Positions 29,944 through 38,787 of a stretch of DNA of 64,000 nucleotides are shown one piece after another. The notes beneath the pieces were generated by a model, which was not told where the DNA came from, did not search any database, and saw only the letters and a list, made by a program, of their open reading frames with translations. The stretch spans positions 5,022,001-5,086,000 of the forward strand of contig NZ_AP024109.1 in assembly GCF_016591715.1 (NCBI RefSeq), given 5' to 3'. This stretch comes from Mesorhizobium sp. J8 (GTDB lineage: Bacteria; Pseudomonadota; Alphaproteobacteria; Rhizobiales; Rhizobiaceae). The translations under genes were made by a program, and so were the position numbers. Within the stretch, counting starts at the first letter, position 1, and every line of letters begins with the position of its first letter.

Positions 29944-30819
29944 GTGATCAATTGGGCCAACTTCCTATCGCAATGCTTCAACGGGCTGGTGCTTGGCGGG
30001 CTGCTGGCGCTGATTTCGTCCGGCCTGACAATCATCTACGGCACGCTTGGCGTCCTGAACCTGGCGCATGGCGCCATGTTCATGCTCGGCGGCTATGCCG
30101 GCTGGGTGGCCTATGATTACACAGGCTCTTTCCTCGTCGCGCTGATCGCCGGTTCACTCTTCGTCATGCTGGTCGGCGTGCTGATGGAGCGGCTGATCAT
30201 TCGCTATTTCTACTCGCGCCCGCAGGAGGATCAGATCCTGGTTACCTTCGGTCTGGGCATCGTCTTCGTCGAGACGGTACGCTTCTTCTTCGGCAGTCTG
30301 TCCAAGACGGTGCCGCCGCCGGCGCTGTTCCAGGGCATCACCAATCTGGGTTTCATGGTTTATCCGACCTATCGCCTCGCCTCGCTCGGCATTGTCACGG
30401 CGGCGCTGCTGGCCCTCTATCTGGTCCTCTACCGCACCCGCCTCGGCATGATCGTGCGTGCCGGCATAGAGGACTCCGTCATGGTCGGATCGCTGGGGAT
30501 CGACGTCTACAAGGTGTTCATGCTGGTGTTCGGCATCGGCGCCATGGCGGCTGGGTTCGCCGGCATCGTCAATGCGCCAGTGGTGTCGATCGCGCCGGAC
30601 GTCGGCGAGGCAATCCTGGTCCAGACCTTCGTCGTGGTCGTCATCGGCGGTGTCGGATCATTCCCGGGTGCGGTGCTGGGCGGCCTCATCGCCGGCGAGA
30701 TCATCTCCATCACCTCGATGTTCAACCCTGGCTATTCGTATGTCATGCTTTTCGTGGCGATGACCCTCGTGCTGGTATGGCGTCCCTACGGATTGCTTGG
30801 CACGGCAGGCCGCGAGTGA
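29944..30819 (+). CDS. Branched-chain amino acid-type ABC permease (LivH family)
   Basis: A 291-residue inner-membrane permease with about eight helices. 'GLVLGGLLALISSGLTIIYG' and 'LNLAHGAMFMLGGYAG' are the LivH hallmarks. It starts with GTG at 29944. The 174 bases between it and the binding-protein gene contain no other gene. It is followed 13 bases later by the fused permease-ATPase. Confidence 0.92.
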   Translation: MINWANFLSQCFNGLVLGGLLALISSGLTIIYGTLGVLNLAHGAMFMLGGYAGWVAYDYTGSFLVALIAGSLFVMLVGVLMERLIIRYFYSRPQEDQILVTFGLGIVFVETVRFFFGSLSKTVPPPALFQGITNLGFMVYPTYRLASLGIVTAALLALYLVLYRTRLGMIVRAGIEDSVMVGSLGIDVYKVFMLVFGIGAMAAGFAGIVNAPVVSIAPDVGEAILVQTFVVVVIGGVGSFPGAVLGGLIAGEIISITSMFNPGYSYVMLFVAMTLVLVWRPYGLLGTAGRE

Positions 30820-30832
30820 ACGCAATCCGCTC

Positions 30833-32671
30833 ATGAACCAGAAACATCCCTTTCTCGTCGAGGTGCTGACGGCGATCGCGTTGATCGCCGCACCGTTCAT
30901 CCTGCCGCACTTCGGCTTCGCACCGACCACCATCAACCGCATCCTGATCTGGGGGCTGTTCGGGCTCGGGTTCGACATCCTTTTCGGCTATACTGGCCTG
31001 CTTTCCTTCGGTCAGTCCGCCTTCTTCGGTACCGGCGGCATGTTCGCTGCCTACCTGTTGACCGAGCTGGACTTTCCCTACGTCATGGTGGCGATCATCG
31101 TCGGCGCCATCGTCGCCGGCCTTGTCGGCTACCTCGTTGGGCTGGTCGCGCTCAGACGGACCGGCATCTATTTCGCCATGATCACCGTAGCGATTTCGGA
31201 AGTCTTCTTTTTCGTCGAATTCAACCCGCTTTCTCACTACACCGGAGGCGAGAACGGCCTGCCGGGCGTGCCGACGCCGAGCGTATTCCTTGGGTTCACC
31301 ACGCTGACGTTCCATTCCGACAGGGCCATGTATGCTTTCCTGGCGTTCTGGTATTTCGTCGGCTTGGTCGCGGCGCTTCGCATCGTGCGCTCCCCGGTTG
31401 GGGCGATCCTTTCTGCCATCCGCGACAATCCGCAGCGCGCGGCGGCACTCGGGCACAATATCCACGCCTACAAGCACGCTGCCTTCGTGGCAGCCGCGAT
31501 CTACGCCGGTTTCGCCGGCGGCCTGCTTGGCGTCATGCAGGGATTCATGCCGCCGGACGCTTTCATGTTCGACACTTCCGGCCAACTCGTGATGCAAACC
31601 GCAATAGGCGGAGCCGGGTCGTTGTTCGGGCCGCTGATCGGCGCGACGGTGTGGCTTTTCCTCAGCGATTTTTTCCAGAACACACTCCATTTGGGTGCGA
31701 CATGGAAGCTGGTGCTCGGCATCGTTTTCGTGCTGCTGGTCGTCTTTCTGAGGCGCGGCATCGTCGGCGGAATTGCGGATCTCTACCGCATGGCTAAAGG
31801 CGCAAAGAAATCGGCGGAGCCGGCCGGGAACCCGGCGGCTGCCTCGGTGATCACGCCGGCCGCCACCGAGCCGATGCTGTCGCCAGCCCGTCCGACGCAC
31901 CGCGCTCCCGGCCCTATCCTTCGGGCTACAGGGTTGAGCAAGCGCTACGGTGGCCTGATGGCCAACAGCGATATTGATTTCACGATCAATCATGGGGAAA
32001 TCCGCGGTATCATCGGACCCAACGGCGCCGGTAAAAGCACATTCTTCAAAATGCTTACCTGCGAGGTCCCTCCAAGCTCGGGCAAGATCATGTTCGAGGA
32101 CCGTGACATTACCGGCATGAGCGTGACGGACGTCTGCCAACTCGGACTGACCAAAAGCTACCAGATCAACCAGCTCTTCGATCGGCTGACGGTCCGTCAA
32201 AATCTCACGATTGCTGCACTCGGCGAAATCCGAGGCAAATTCAGACTGGACCTCTTCCGCAATATCCTCAAAATCCCTGGCCTTGCCGAGCAGGTGGAGC
32301 GCACGCTGGCTCTGGTCAACCTGATGCACCGCGTAGACACGCCGGTTTCGGAACTTGCCTATGGCGAGAAGCGGCGGCTGGAGATCGGGCTAGCGCTTGC
32401 GACGTCGCCGAGCCTGCTGTTGCTGGACGAGCCGCTTGCCGGCATGAGTCCAAGCGAACGCATCGAGACGGTGGCGCTGTTGAGGTCGATCGCGCGCGGT
32501 CGCACGATGATCATCATCGATCACGACATAGATTCCCTGTTCGAACTGGTCGAAACGGTCACTGTCCTGCAAGAGGGCCGCGTGCTCGTTCATGGCACCC
32601 CAAAGGAGATCAAGTTCAATCCACGGGTTCAGGAAGCCTATCTCGGCGGCGTCCACGGAGAGATGGCATGA
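30833..32671 (+). CDS. Fused ABC permease-ATPase (LivM-LivG)
   Basis: A 612-residue fusion. Residues 1-320 are a LivM permease ('FGYTGLLSFGQSAFFGTGG'); a Pro/Ala-rich linker (about 322-362) leads to a LivG ATPase with Walker A 'GPNGAGKST' (about 396), signature 'LAYGEKRRLEIGLAL' (replacing LSGGQ) and Walker B 'LLLLDEP'. The usual arrangement is two genes, although such fusions occur elsewhere. The ATG at 30833 is preferred over earlier in-frame codons that overlap livH. It overlaps livF by 4 bases. Confidence 0.93.
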   Translation: MNQKHPFLVEVLTAIALIAAPFILPHFGFAPTTINRILIWGLFGLGFDILFGYTGLLSFGQSAFFGTGGMFAAYLLTELDFPYVMVAIIVGAIVAGLVGYLVGLVALRRTGIYFAMITVAISEVFFFVEFNPLSHYTGGENGLPGVPTPSVFLGFTTLTFHSDRAMYAFLAFWYFVGLVAALRIVRSPVGAILSAIRDNPQRAAALGHNIHAYKHAAFVAAAIYAGFAGGLLGVMQGFMPPDAFMFDTSGQLVMQTAIGGAGSLFGPLIGATVWLFLSDFFQNTLHLGATWKLVLGIVFVLLVVFLRRGIVGGIADLYRMAKGAKKSAEPAGNPAAASVITPAATEPMLSPARPTHRAPGPILRATGLSKRYGGLMANSDIDFTINHGEIRGIIGPNGAGKSTFFKMLTCEVPPSSGKIMFEDRDITGMSVTDVCQLGLTKSYQINQLFDRLTVRQNLTIAALGEIRGKFRLDLFRNILKIPGLAEQVERTLALVNLMHRVDTPVSELAYGEKRRLEIGLALATSPSLLLLDEPLAGMSPSERIETVALLRSIARGRTMIIIDHDIDSLFELVETVTVLQEGRVLVHGTPKEIKFNPRVQEAYLGGVHGEMA

Positions 32672-33366
32672 GCCTTCTCGAAGTCAAAGGACTGAATAGC
32701 TACTATGGGGACAGCCATATTCTGTTCGACGTGTCGCTACGCGTGGAGAAGAACGAGGTTGTCGCGCTTCTCGGCCGCAATGGCGCCGGCAAGTCCACGA
32801 CCCTCAAGAGCCTGATGGGTGTCGTCACGCCGCGCTCAGGCAGCGTCAGGCTGGGCGGCGAGGAACTGGCAGGCAAAACGGCGCATAGCATCGCCCGGCT
32901 CGGCATGCAGCTGGTGCACGAGGAGCGGCGTATTTTCGGCAGCCTGAATGTTGAGGAGAACCTGATCCTCGCCGGCCTGACAGCTGAGAACAGGTGGCCC
33001 CTCGACAGGATTTACGAGATGTTTCCGCGTCTGAAAGAGCGGCGCGCCAGCCGCGGAACCGACCTCTCCGGGGGCGAACAGCAGATGCTGGCGATCGCCC
33101 GCGCGCTCATACGTGACCCGAAGATCATACTGCTCGACGAGCCATTCGAAGGGCTTGCGCCGGTCATCGTCCAGGATCTCGTCAAAACCTGTCGCGAACT
33201 TGCGGATGCCGGGCGGACCATGGTCCTGGTGGAACAGAATCTTGCCGCGACGCTGACGCTTGCAGAGCGCGTTTATGTCATCAACAACGGGCACATCGCC
33301 CAGGAGTGGACGGTCGCCGAGATCAAGGCCGGGCCGGAACTCCTGCAACGCTATCTCGGCGTTTGA
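32668..33366 (+). CDS. Branched-chain amino acid-type ABC ATPase (LivF family)
   Basis: A 232-residue ATPase. It has Walker A 'GRNGAGKSTT' (about 37), signature 'LSGGEQQMLAIARAL' (about 132), Walker B 'IILLDEP' and a switch His replaced by 'VLVEQN' as usual for LivF. It overlaps the fused permease gene (ATGA). It completes the importer: one binding protein, two permeases and two ATPases encoded in four genes. Confidence 0.94.
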   Translation: MSLLEVKGLNSYYGDSHILFDVSLRVEKNEVVALLGRNGAGKSTTLKSLMGVVTPRSGSVRLGGEELAGKTAHSIARLGMQLVHEERRIFGSLNVEENLILAGLTAENRWPLDRIYEMFPRLKERRASRGTDLSGGEQQMLAIARALIRDPKIILLDEPFEGLAPVIVQDLVKTCRELADAGRTMVLVEQNLAATLTLAERVYVINNGHIAQEWTVAEIKAGPELLQRYLGV

Positions 33367-33573
33367 TGGGAGCTGTCCCAGCAAGTTGCGGAAAGCCAAT
33401 TCGCTCGCCCGTTGCGTAACGCGAGTTTCCCAACAAGCCGCAAAGGCCTGGCGCCCCAGGCGCAGGCCCTTGGCGTGGTCTTCTTTGGAAAGCAGGTCAG
33501 CTGTCTATTGTCTATCCAAACGCGTCGGCCAATCAGATGACAGCAGAAATTCTCCTTCCCGCTGCAATTCCAT

Positions 33574-33813
33574 TCAATAGTCCCGAACAGCGACGAGACG
33601 GCTGCCTCGGATAGTGGCCACCACGAGCCGGCCGTTCGGAGGGTATTTCGGCAATGCAGCCGCCTGATCCTCTATCGTTGCACCATCGATTTCGCACAAC
33701 GCGCCCCCGAGTAGCCAGTTCTGACCAGTCCTGTCGCCCACCACAGCTATGTAGTCGCCGTCGGCCGGGTAACCCATCAAACCTATCTGCTCATATTCTT
33801 CCAATTCGCGCAT
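33574..33813 (-). CDS. Small acidic protein, second gene of duplicated cassette (copy 1)
   Basis: A 79-residue protein of unknown function. 'GYPADGDYIAVVGD' and 'WLLGGALCEIDGATI' are shared almost unchanged with the protein at 40516-40809, showing common descent. GGAGGG lies upstream of the ATG. It is preceded on the minus strand by the double-hairpin element and a zinc-ribbon gene, the same order as at 40.5-41.2 kb. There is no signal peptide or membrane segment. The 33367-33573 gap holds nothing I can support. Confidence 0.7.
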   Translation of the reverse strand: MRELEEYEQIGLMGYPADGDYIAVVGDRTGQNWLLGGALCEIDGATIEDQAAALPKYPPNGRLVVATIRGSRLVAVRDY

Positions 33814-33884
33814 GTGCGTTTACATCCCTCCAAACGACATCGTTTCAAATCTATGGATGGCAAGATGCCGCGCCTGTCGTGCGC

Positions 33885-33946
33885 GGCCCGGCACCACCCC
33901 AACGGGTGCCGGGCCGCAAGGAAGTGCCCGCGCGGTCGCACTTCCT
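33885..33946. repeat. Double-hairpin element, copy D
   Basis: An 11-bp perfect stem GGCCCGGCACC/GGTGCCGGGCC (33885-33895 and 33905-33915) and a 9-bp perfect stem AGGAAGTGC/GCACTTCCT (33919-33927 and 33938-33946). It lies between the zinc-ribbon gene (22 bases after its stop on the minus strand) and the small acidic gene (71 bases before its start). Confidence 0.8.
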
Positions 33947-33967
33947 CGATACATGCCTGACGGATCA

Positions 33968-34258
33968 TCAAGAGCTGCTCGACCGAGGCATCGACGACTC
34001 GTTGGCGCAAGCCACGAGCGCAAGCTGTCGCGTGGCTGCGGCTTGTTGCCGGGCTTGAGACAGCCATAAGGCTCTATGCTCCTGAGCAAGACCTCTCATG
34101 GCCGAGCGCGCCGCGGGGGTGATCTCGTACGCGCCGCAAAAGGCGCATGGGAACTCTGCCTGCCGGTGCGCCAGATCGGCTTCCAGGGCGGCTCCCTCAC
34201 AAATCGGGCAAGTTGATGGATAGTATTTACGGCCTTTGTCAAACGGCAAAACGTTCAT
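33968..34258 (-). CDS. Zinc-ribbon protein, first gene of duplicated cassette (copy 1)
   Basis: A 96-residue protein with two zinc knuckles (CPIC and CAFC, 20 residues apart), a helical middle and a variable C-terminus. 'YYPSTCPICEGAALEADLA' aligns directly with the protein at 40928-41197. It probably binds one zinc; nucleic-acid or protein binding is possible but unproven. No strong ribosome site is visible. Copy B of the double-hairpin element lies 58 bases upstream on the minus strand. Confidence 0.7.
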   Translation of the reverse strand: MNVLPFDKGRKYYPSTCPICEGAALEADLAHRQAEFPCAFCGAYEITPAARSAMRGLAQEHRALWLSQARQQAAATRQLALVACANESSMPRSSSS

Positions 34259-34316
34259 TCGCGGGCACCGCTTTTTTCGGCATTAAGTTCTGTCATACAC
34301 TTGCGCACCCTCCGGA

Positions 34317-34372
34317 GGCCCAGCGGCTGCATGGAGATAACAACCGCTGGGCTTGACGGGAGCGTCGTTCCG
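34317..34372. repeat. Double-hairpin element, copy B
   Basis: A 9-bp perfect stem GCCCAGCGG/CCGCTGGGC (34318-34326 and 34344-34352) and a weaker second hairpin CGGGA/TTCCG (34357-34361 and 34368-34372, one G-U pair). Similarity to copies A and C resumes near 34492 with 'GCGAACTATTCC'. It lies between the divergent zinc-ribbon gene and the PRC-barrel gene. Confidence 0.65.
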
Positions 34373-34540
34373 AACGCAAGGCGCTCGCCGTAATGACTGC
34401 GTCCGTCACCTCCGATATCTCCGGCAGGCAGGCTGGGTTTGCCGGACAGGCCGAAGGTTCATCCCTACTTCTCGACTTACTGGGCAGGGGGGCGAACTAT
34501 TCCGAGCCAGAAGACATATTTTTTCATACGCAATTTGCTC

Positions 34541-34565
34541 GGAACCGGCCCGGATAGGTCTCGTT
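34541..34565 (+). promoter_or_regulatory. EcfG-consensus promoter of the PRC-barrel gene
   Basis: GGAAC at 34541-34545, exactly 16 bases, CGTT at 34562-34565. This is the full consensus for the Rhizobiales general-stress sigma factor, 66 bases upstream of the ATG. Confidence 0.75.
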
Positions 34566-34631
34566 GTGCCCGTAGTCCATCAGCCGCCTGCGAGGGCGAA
34601 ATGGGCTTCATTGTCAACAGGAGATTCCCTC

Positions 34632-35477
34632 ATGATCCGTACCATTTTAGCGACGACGGCATTGGCCACATTCGTTTCCTTGTCCAACTTCGCATATGCG
34701 GCGCAGCCGGCCACAACCCAGCAGGCCCAAGCCGTGCCTGGCCGCTTGGCCTCAAATATCATCGGCGACAAGGTCTATAACGGCACCGGCGACAAGGCTG
34801 ACAATGTCGGCTCCGTCGATGACCTTTTGATAGGCGAGAACGGCGCCGTGGATTCGGTTATCGTCAGCGTTGGAGGATTTCTCGGAGTGGGGGAAAAGGA
34901 CGTGGCCATCCCCTTCAGCGCCGTCAAATGGGCAGACAATGACGGCGGGCGACGGCTCGTGATCAATGCGACGGCCGACGACCTAAAGGCGAAACCGAAC
35001 TTCGACCGCAAATCCTATGACACGGCCAGCGCAAACAGCGCCGCGACCACCGAGACGAGGACCGACAGCATGGCAGCGGCGCCGGCGACCACCTCGACCG
35101 AGCCGGCCACGACCGCCGCGATCGGCTCGAAAGACAAGGCTTCGATGACCCCTGTCGATCCTGGAAAAATCCGCGCCGAGGAACTTGTCGGCACGACCGT
35201 ATATGGCGCCAACGACGCTAAGGTAGGCGAGATCGGCGATATGGTCCTCACAAAGGACGGCAAGGTTGACGCGGTCATCGTCGATGTCGGTGGTTTCCTC
35301 GGCATCGGTGAAAAGGAAGTGGCCGTAGGCATGGACAAGCTTTCATTCATGCAAGATCGCAGCGGCAGCAAATACCTCTATACTAATTTCACCAAGGATC
35401 AGTTGGAGGCCCAGCCCGCGTACGACAAAAGCACATGGGCCGAAAACCGCAACAGCCAGCGCATGATTGTGCAATAG
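34632..35477 (+). CDS. Exported protein with two PRC-barrel domains
   Basis: A 281-residue protein. A signal peptide (residues 1-23, ending AYAA) is followed by a PRC-barrel (about 37-115), a Thr/Ala-rich linker (about 125-170), and a second PRC-barrel (about 178-265). Both barrels share 'GGFLG(V/I)GEK(D/E)VA', indicating an internal duplication. It is a periplasmic protein widespread in Rhizobiales and linked with stress by its consensus EcfG promoter; the molecular role is unknown. AGGAG precedes the ATG, and a terminator follows the stop. Confidence 0.88.
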   Translation: MIRTILATTALATFVSLSNFAYAAQPATTQQAQAVPGRLASNIIGDKVYNGTGDKADNVGSVDDLLIGENGAVDSVIVSVGGFLGVGEKDVAIPFSAVKWADNDGGRRLVINATADDLKAKPNFDRKSYDTASANSAATTETRTDSMAAAPATTSTEPATTAAIGSKDKASMTPVDPGKIRAEELVGTTVYGANDAKVGEIGDMVLTKDGKVDAVIVDVGGFLGIGEKEVAVGMDKLSFMQDRSGSKYLYTNFTKDQLEAQPAYDKSTWAENRNSQRMIVQ

Positions 35478-35483
35478 TCATTC

Positions 35484-35512
35484 GAGGGCCGCTCCGATCC
35501 CGAGCGGCCCTC
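35484..35512 (+). terminator. Terminator-like hairpin after the PRC-barrel gene
   Basis: An 11-bp perfect stem GAGGGCCGCTC/GAGCGGCCCTC (35484-35494 and 35502-35512) with a 7-base loop, 7 bases after the stop. No T-run follows, so it may act as a 3' stabiliser rather than a classical terminator. Confidence 0.6.
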
Positions 35513-36280
35513 GCCACTGGTCGACTTTCCGACGGCACACGTTTGAGCACGCTGCCGACGGGAGCCGTGTCCGTGATGCGGGCTGATGCTGGCGTCTCTC
35601 GGGAAGCCTGGGGTAAAGCGCAAACCCAATCTTGCCTCACCGCATCCGACGCCGTCCCTTGATTCACGAGATGCCGGCCAGTGCGCCAGGTTGAGCCGAA
35701 TGCCCACGGCGCGCATGAAGCTCGGGAATGGCAGATTTTATCGCGCGCAGCCAATGAACTCACTTGCTGCCGATCGGATTTCGTCCGCGGCCGTCACGTT
35801 CCGGCCAGCCACCTGGCCGGCGCAGGTTGCCGCTCGGTCGCCGTCCGTGTGGTCTCCTGACTTGCCCCCCAGTTGCACAGAGCTTTCGCGACAAGGCCTG
35901 AGGCCCCACGGAAGCGACCGAGCCCGCCGCCCACACATATTTGCGACTGTCGTGGAATAGTTTCTGCTCGGGATCGGTAGATGCAGCAACGAGGTGAAGT
36001 TTGTCCGTGCTCGCCACTTTGAACAATTTTCGGATGCTCATGCCGAGCGTTTCTGGCGCCGCAATATGGGAGACGAGCGCTCGAGGATCTGCACCGAAGC
36101 TCTGGAGGCCGAAACTTCTGCCTCTCGGACCCGGCATCCCCCTACCCCGCATCTTGATCTGGATCGCCCCCGCCGAGAAAACCCCATCATCTCGGTCGAT
36201 CGACCGATCGCCACACGACCAGCATCCACGAGGGCGCTGGAAAGCAACCTGAGACACAGGCGTCTCAAAGGGAGGAAACT
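35513..36280. other. Intergenic, no supported gene
   Basis: About 770 bases. Open frames on both strands (for example minus 35760-36257) are Arg/Ser-rich, lack ribosome sites and match nothing I know. GGGAGG at the right end serves the next gene. No EcfG consensus was seen. Confidence 0.45.
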
Positions 36281-36700
36281 ATGGAACAAACATTTTCGCA
36301 ACGCTTCGACGCTTACCAACCGTCAAAGACGCTGTGGTTCTGGACGGTGGTATGTGCCGTTGTGCTGACGATGATCGTCGGCTTCACGGCCGGAGGCTGG
36401 ACGACGGCTGGAACGGCGGCGGAGATGGCCAAGACATCGGCCATCAAGGCAAAGGCCGAGCTGGCAGCCAATCTCTGCGTCCAAAAATTTATTACAGCGT
36501 CGAATGCCAGCGACAACCTCGCCAAGCTGAAGGAAACCTCTTCTTATCAGCGAGACAGCTTCATCAGCGATGGCGGATGGGTGAAGCTGGCCGGGATAAA
36601 CAAGGATGTGCCGGGTGCGGCGGATCTGTGTGCCGACAAATTGTCAGCGATGGACACGATCCCGACGAACAGCGTGGCTCAGGAGAACACCAAAAGCTGA
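36281..36700 (+). CDS. Single-pass membrane protein, function unknown
   Basis: A 139-residue protein with a short cytoplasmic N-terminus, one membrane helix (about 20-42, 'VCAVVLTMIVGFTAGGW') and a soluble helical periplasmic part with two cysteines (about 67 and 119) that could pair. GGGAGGAAAC precedes the ATG. It resembles a Rhizobiales-conserved hypothetical family. It begins a row of four same-strand genes with short gaps, possibly co-transcribed. Confidence 0.75.
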   Translation: MEQTFSQRFDAYQPSKTLWFWTVVCAVVLTMIVGFTAGGWTTAGTAAEMAKTSAIKAKAELAANLCVQKFITASNASDNLAKLKETSSYQRDSFISDGGWVKLAGINKDVPGAADLCADKLSAMDTIPTNSVAQENTKS

Positions 36701-36756
36701 TGACTCGCCCGGCGGACGGTGTGTCGCCGGGCGCTACTCGCGACGGAGGCGCAGCC

Positions 36757-37002
36757 ATGGACGAAGCGTGGTTTTCAAGGCCGGTGCCAGTGGCTAACGG
36801 CATATCAGGGGAGATCAACAACGTCCTCAATGCCAACCAGGCGATCGACCTGCTTACCAAGCACTGGCGCGGCGCGGGAAGCCAGAAGCACAAGACGGCG
36901 CTGCGAGCCTGCCGGCAAGCTATGAACGGCGGTATCGCGGCCGACCTTGCCAGGGACGCTTTGATCGACGCGGCTCGAGAGGCGCACATGCTCGTCGAGT
37001 AA
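36757..37002 (+). CDS. DUF982 protein
   Basis: An 81-residue protein with the DUF982 layout: 'W-F-x-x-P-V-x-V' start, a mid 'A-I-D-L-L-x-x-x-W' helix and a C-terminal 'A-R-D-A-L-I-D-A-A-R-E-A'. The family is nearly confined to Rhizobiales and has no known activity. ATG 36757 has GGAGG upstream; an in-frame ATG at 36700 overlapping the preceding stop is the alternative. Confidence 0.82.
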   Translation: MDEAWFSRPVPVANGISGEINNVLNANQAIDLLTKHWRGAGSQKHKTALRACRQAMNGGIAADLARDALIDAAREAHMLVE

Positions 37003-37015
37003 GCAGCTCGTCGTC

Positions 37016-37582
37016 ATGGCAAAACGCGGAGCTCCGTTCGGTTTCCTGCCGGCCAGACGGCAAACTGGACCTCGCGGGCGGCTTGCCTTCGTCCGTGTCG
37101 TCCTTGCAATTCTGTTGCTCGCGGCGTCGGCCAACACCACGGGCGCCCTGCGAGCGGACGCTGGCTCGTTTCCCCTGCCTCGTTTCGTCTCGCTAAAGGC
37201 TTCGTCCGCCAATCTGCGGGTTGGGCCAGGTGTCGGCTATACTATCGAATGGGTCTTCAAACGACGTGGCATCCCCCTGGAGATCTATCAGGAGTACGGC
37301 AATTGGCGACGGGTGAGAGATTGGGACGGAAGCTCCGGCTGGATCCATCACTCGCTCCTGTCAGGGCGCAGAACCGGCGTCGTCGCTCCCTGGTCTAGGC
37401 AGCCGCTTGCCTTGTACGCGAAGCCGGCGGCGGACAGCGCCATCCTTGCGTGGCTCGAGCCTCGCGTGGAAGTCGAGCTGACCCGATGCGACGGACAATG
37501 GTGCGCGATCGCATCGGGTGCCTCAAGGGGTTTCATGAAACAAACCGGGCTATGGGGCGTCTACCCGGGCGAAGTGCTCTAA
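37016..37582 (+). CDS. Exported SH3-like domain protein
   Basis: A 188-residue protein with a basic N-terminus, a signal-like hydrophobic segment (about 26-42) and two bacterial SH3-type repeats: 'SANLRVGPGVGYTIEWVF' (about 63) and 'PLALYAKPAADSAILAWLEP' (about 125). Such domains bind peptidoglycan or other cell-wall ligands. It lies 13 bases after the DUF982 gene and 14 before the FAD monooxygenase gene, so it is probably in the same transcript. Confidence 0.85.
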   Translation: MAKRGAPFGFLPARRQTGPRGRLAFVRVVLAILLLAASANTTGALRADAGSFPLPRFVSLKASSANLRVGPGVGYTIEWVFKRRGIPLEIYQEYGNWRRVRDWDGSSGWIHHSLLSGRRTGVVAPWSRQPLALYAKPAADSAILAWLEPRVEVELTRCDGQWCAIASGASRGFMKQTGLWGVYPGEVL

Positions 37583-37596
37583 CCTGGTGACTCTGG

Positions 37597-38787
37597 ATGG
37601 CCGAGCGAACGGTGTTGATTTCAGGCGGAGGAATTGCCGGACCGGCACTGGCTTTTTGGCTTGCAGCCGCCGGATTCCGGCCGACGCTGATCGAACGGGC
37701 GCCCCAATTGCGCACTGGGGGCTATGTCATTGATTTTTGGGGCCTTGGCTATGACATCGCCTCGTGGATGGGCCTTGAGGCAGATATCAATCGCGTAGGA
37801 TATCACGTGCGCGAAATGCGCATCGTGGGTGAGAACGGCAAGCGTGTCGGAGGCTTTGGCACGGACGTCTTCGGCGAACTGACAAACGGCCGCTACGTGA
37901 CCCTCGCACGCAGCGATCTCTCGCGACTGCTCTTCGAAAAGATCAAAGACACCACCGAAGTCATTTTCGACAATGAGATCGTCGGGCTCGAAGAAAACTC
38001 GCATGGTGTACGGGTGCAACTGGAACGTGGAGGCGAACGCGACTACTCGCTGGTAGTCGGCGCCGATGGCTTGCATTCAGGCGTTCGGCGGCTCGCGTTC
38101 GGACCGCAGCATCAGTTTGAGAAGAAGCTCGGCTACGCCGTCGCGGCATTCGAGGCCGAGGGCTACCGGCCACGCGATGAAGACGTGTATTTGATGTACG
38201 GCCTGCCGGGGCGGATGCTCGGCCGTTTCACGTTGCATGGCAACCGCACCCTTTTCCTGTTCGTCTTCACCGTTGGTGAGAGTCCGTTGCCAACGGCGCT
38301 GGACCTGCAAAAGGAAATGCTGCGCAACAAGTATGCCGATGGCGGATGGGAATGCCCTCGTATCTTGGAGGAACTGGGTCATACGGATGAGCTCTACTTT
38401 GACAGCGTCAGCCAGATCGCGATGAACAGATGGGCCAAAGGTCGCGTAGTGTTGATCGGCGATGCCGCCTTTTGCGTTTCCCTGCTAGCTGGGCAGGGCT
38501 CGGCGCTGGCCATGATTTCCGCCTATGTTCTGGCAGGGGAGCTCTTAAAGGCTGATGGTCGAGATGAAGAGGCGTTCGGCAGCTACGAAGCGGTTTTGCG
38601 GAACTACATACGAACCAAGCAGCAGGGAGCGGCGCGATTCGCCAGCGCCTTGGCACCCAGGACGCGGCTCGGACTTTTGTTCCGCAATCTGGTGACAAAG
38701 GCTTTCTTAATACCCGGCCTGGCGCGTCTGGTGATCGGAAAAGAAATTACTGACGCACTGGACCTCCCCGATTATCCCTGGCGTTAG
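37597..38787 (+). CDS. FAD-dependent aromatic-hydroxylase-type monooxygenase
   Basis: A 396-residue group A flavoprotein monooxygenase. The Rossmann motif 'VLISGGGIAGPALAFWLAA' (residues 6-24), the DG motif 'VVGADGLHSGVRRL' (about 152) and the second FAD motif 'GRVVLIGDAAFCVSLLAGQG' (about 280) are intact. The overall pattern resembles TetX/FAD-binding_3 family members. It uses NAD(P)H and O2 to hydroxylate an unknown substrate. Confidence 0.88.
   Translation: MAERTVLISGGGIAGPALAFWLAAAGFRPTLIERAPQLRTGGYVIDFWGLGYDIASWMGLEADINRVGYHVREMRIVGENGKRVGGFGTDVFGELTNGRYVTLARSDLSRLLFEKIKDTTEVIFDNEIVGLEENSHGVRVQLERGGERDYSLVVGADGLHSGVRRLAFGPQHQFEKKLGYAVAAFEAEGYRPRDEDVYLMYGLPGRMLGRFTLHGNRTLFLFVFTVGESPLPTALDLQKEMLRNKYADGGWECPRILEELGHTDELYFDSVSQIAMNRWAKGRVVLIGDAAFCVSLLAGQGSALAMISAYVLAGELLKADGRDEEAFGSYEAVLRNYIRTKQQGAARFASALAPRTRLGLLFRNLVTKAFLIPGLARLVIGKEITDALDLPDYPWR

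Noticed and set aside
30743..32329. Very long open frame (528 codons) on the minus strand across the importer genes
   Set aside because: It is antisense to well-supported LivH/LivM-LivG genes; its translation is His/Arg/Asp-rich without motifs, as expected from high-GC codon shadow.
35760..36257. 165-codon minus-strand frame in the gap after the PRC-barrel gene
   Set aside because: Arg/Gly/Ser-rich low-information translation, no ribosome site, overlapped by equally long frames on the other strand.
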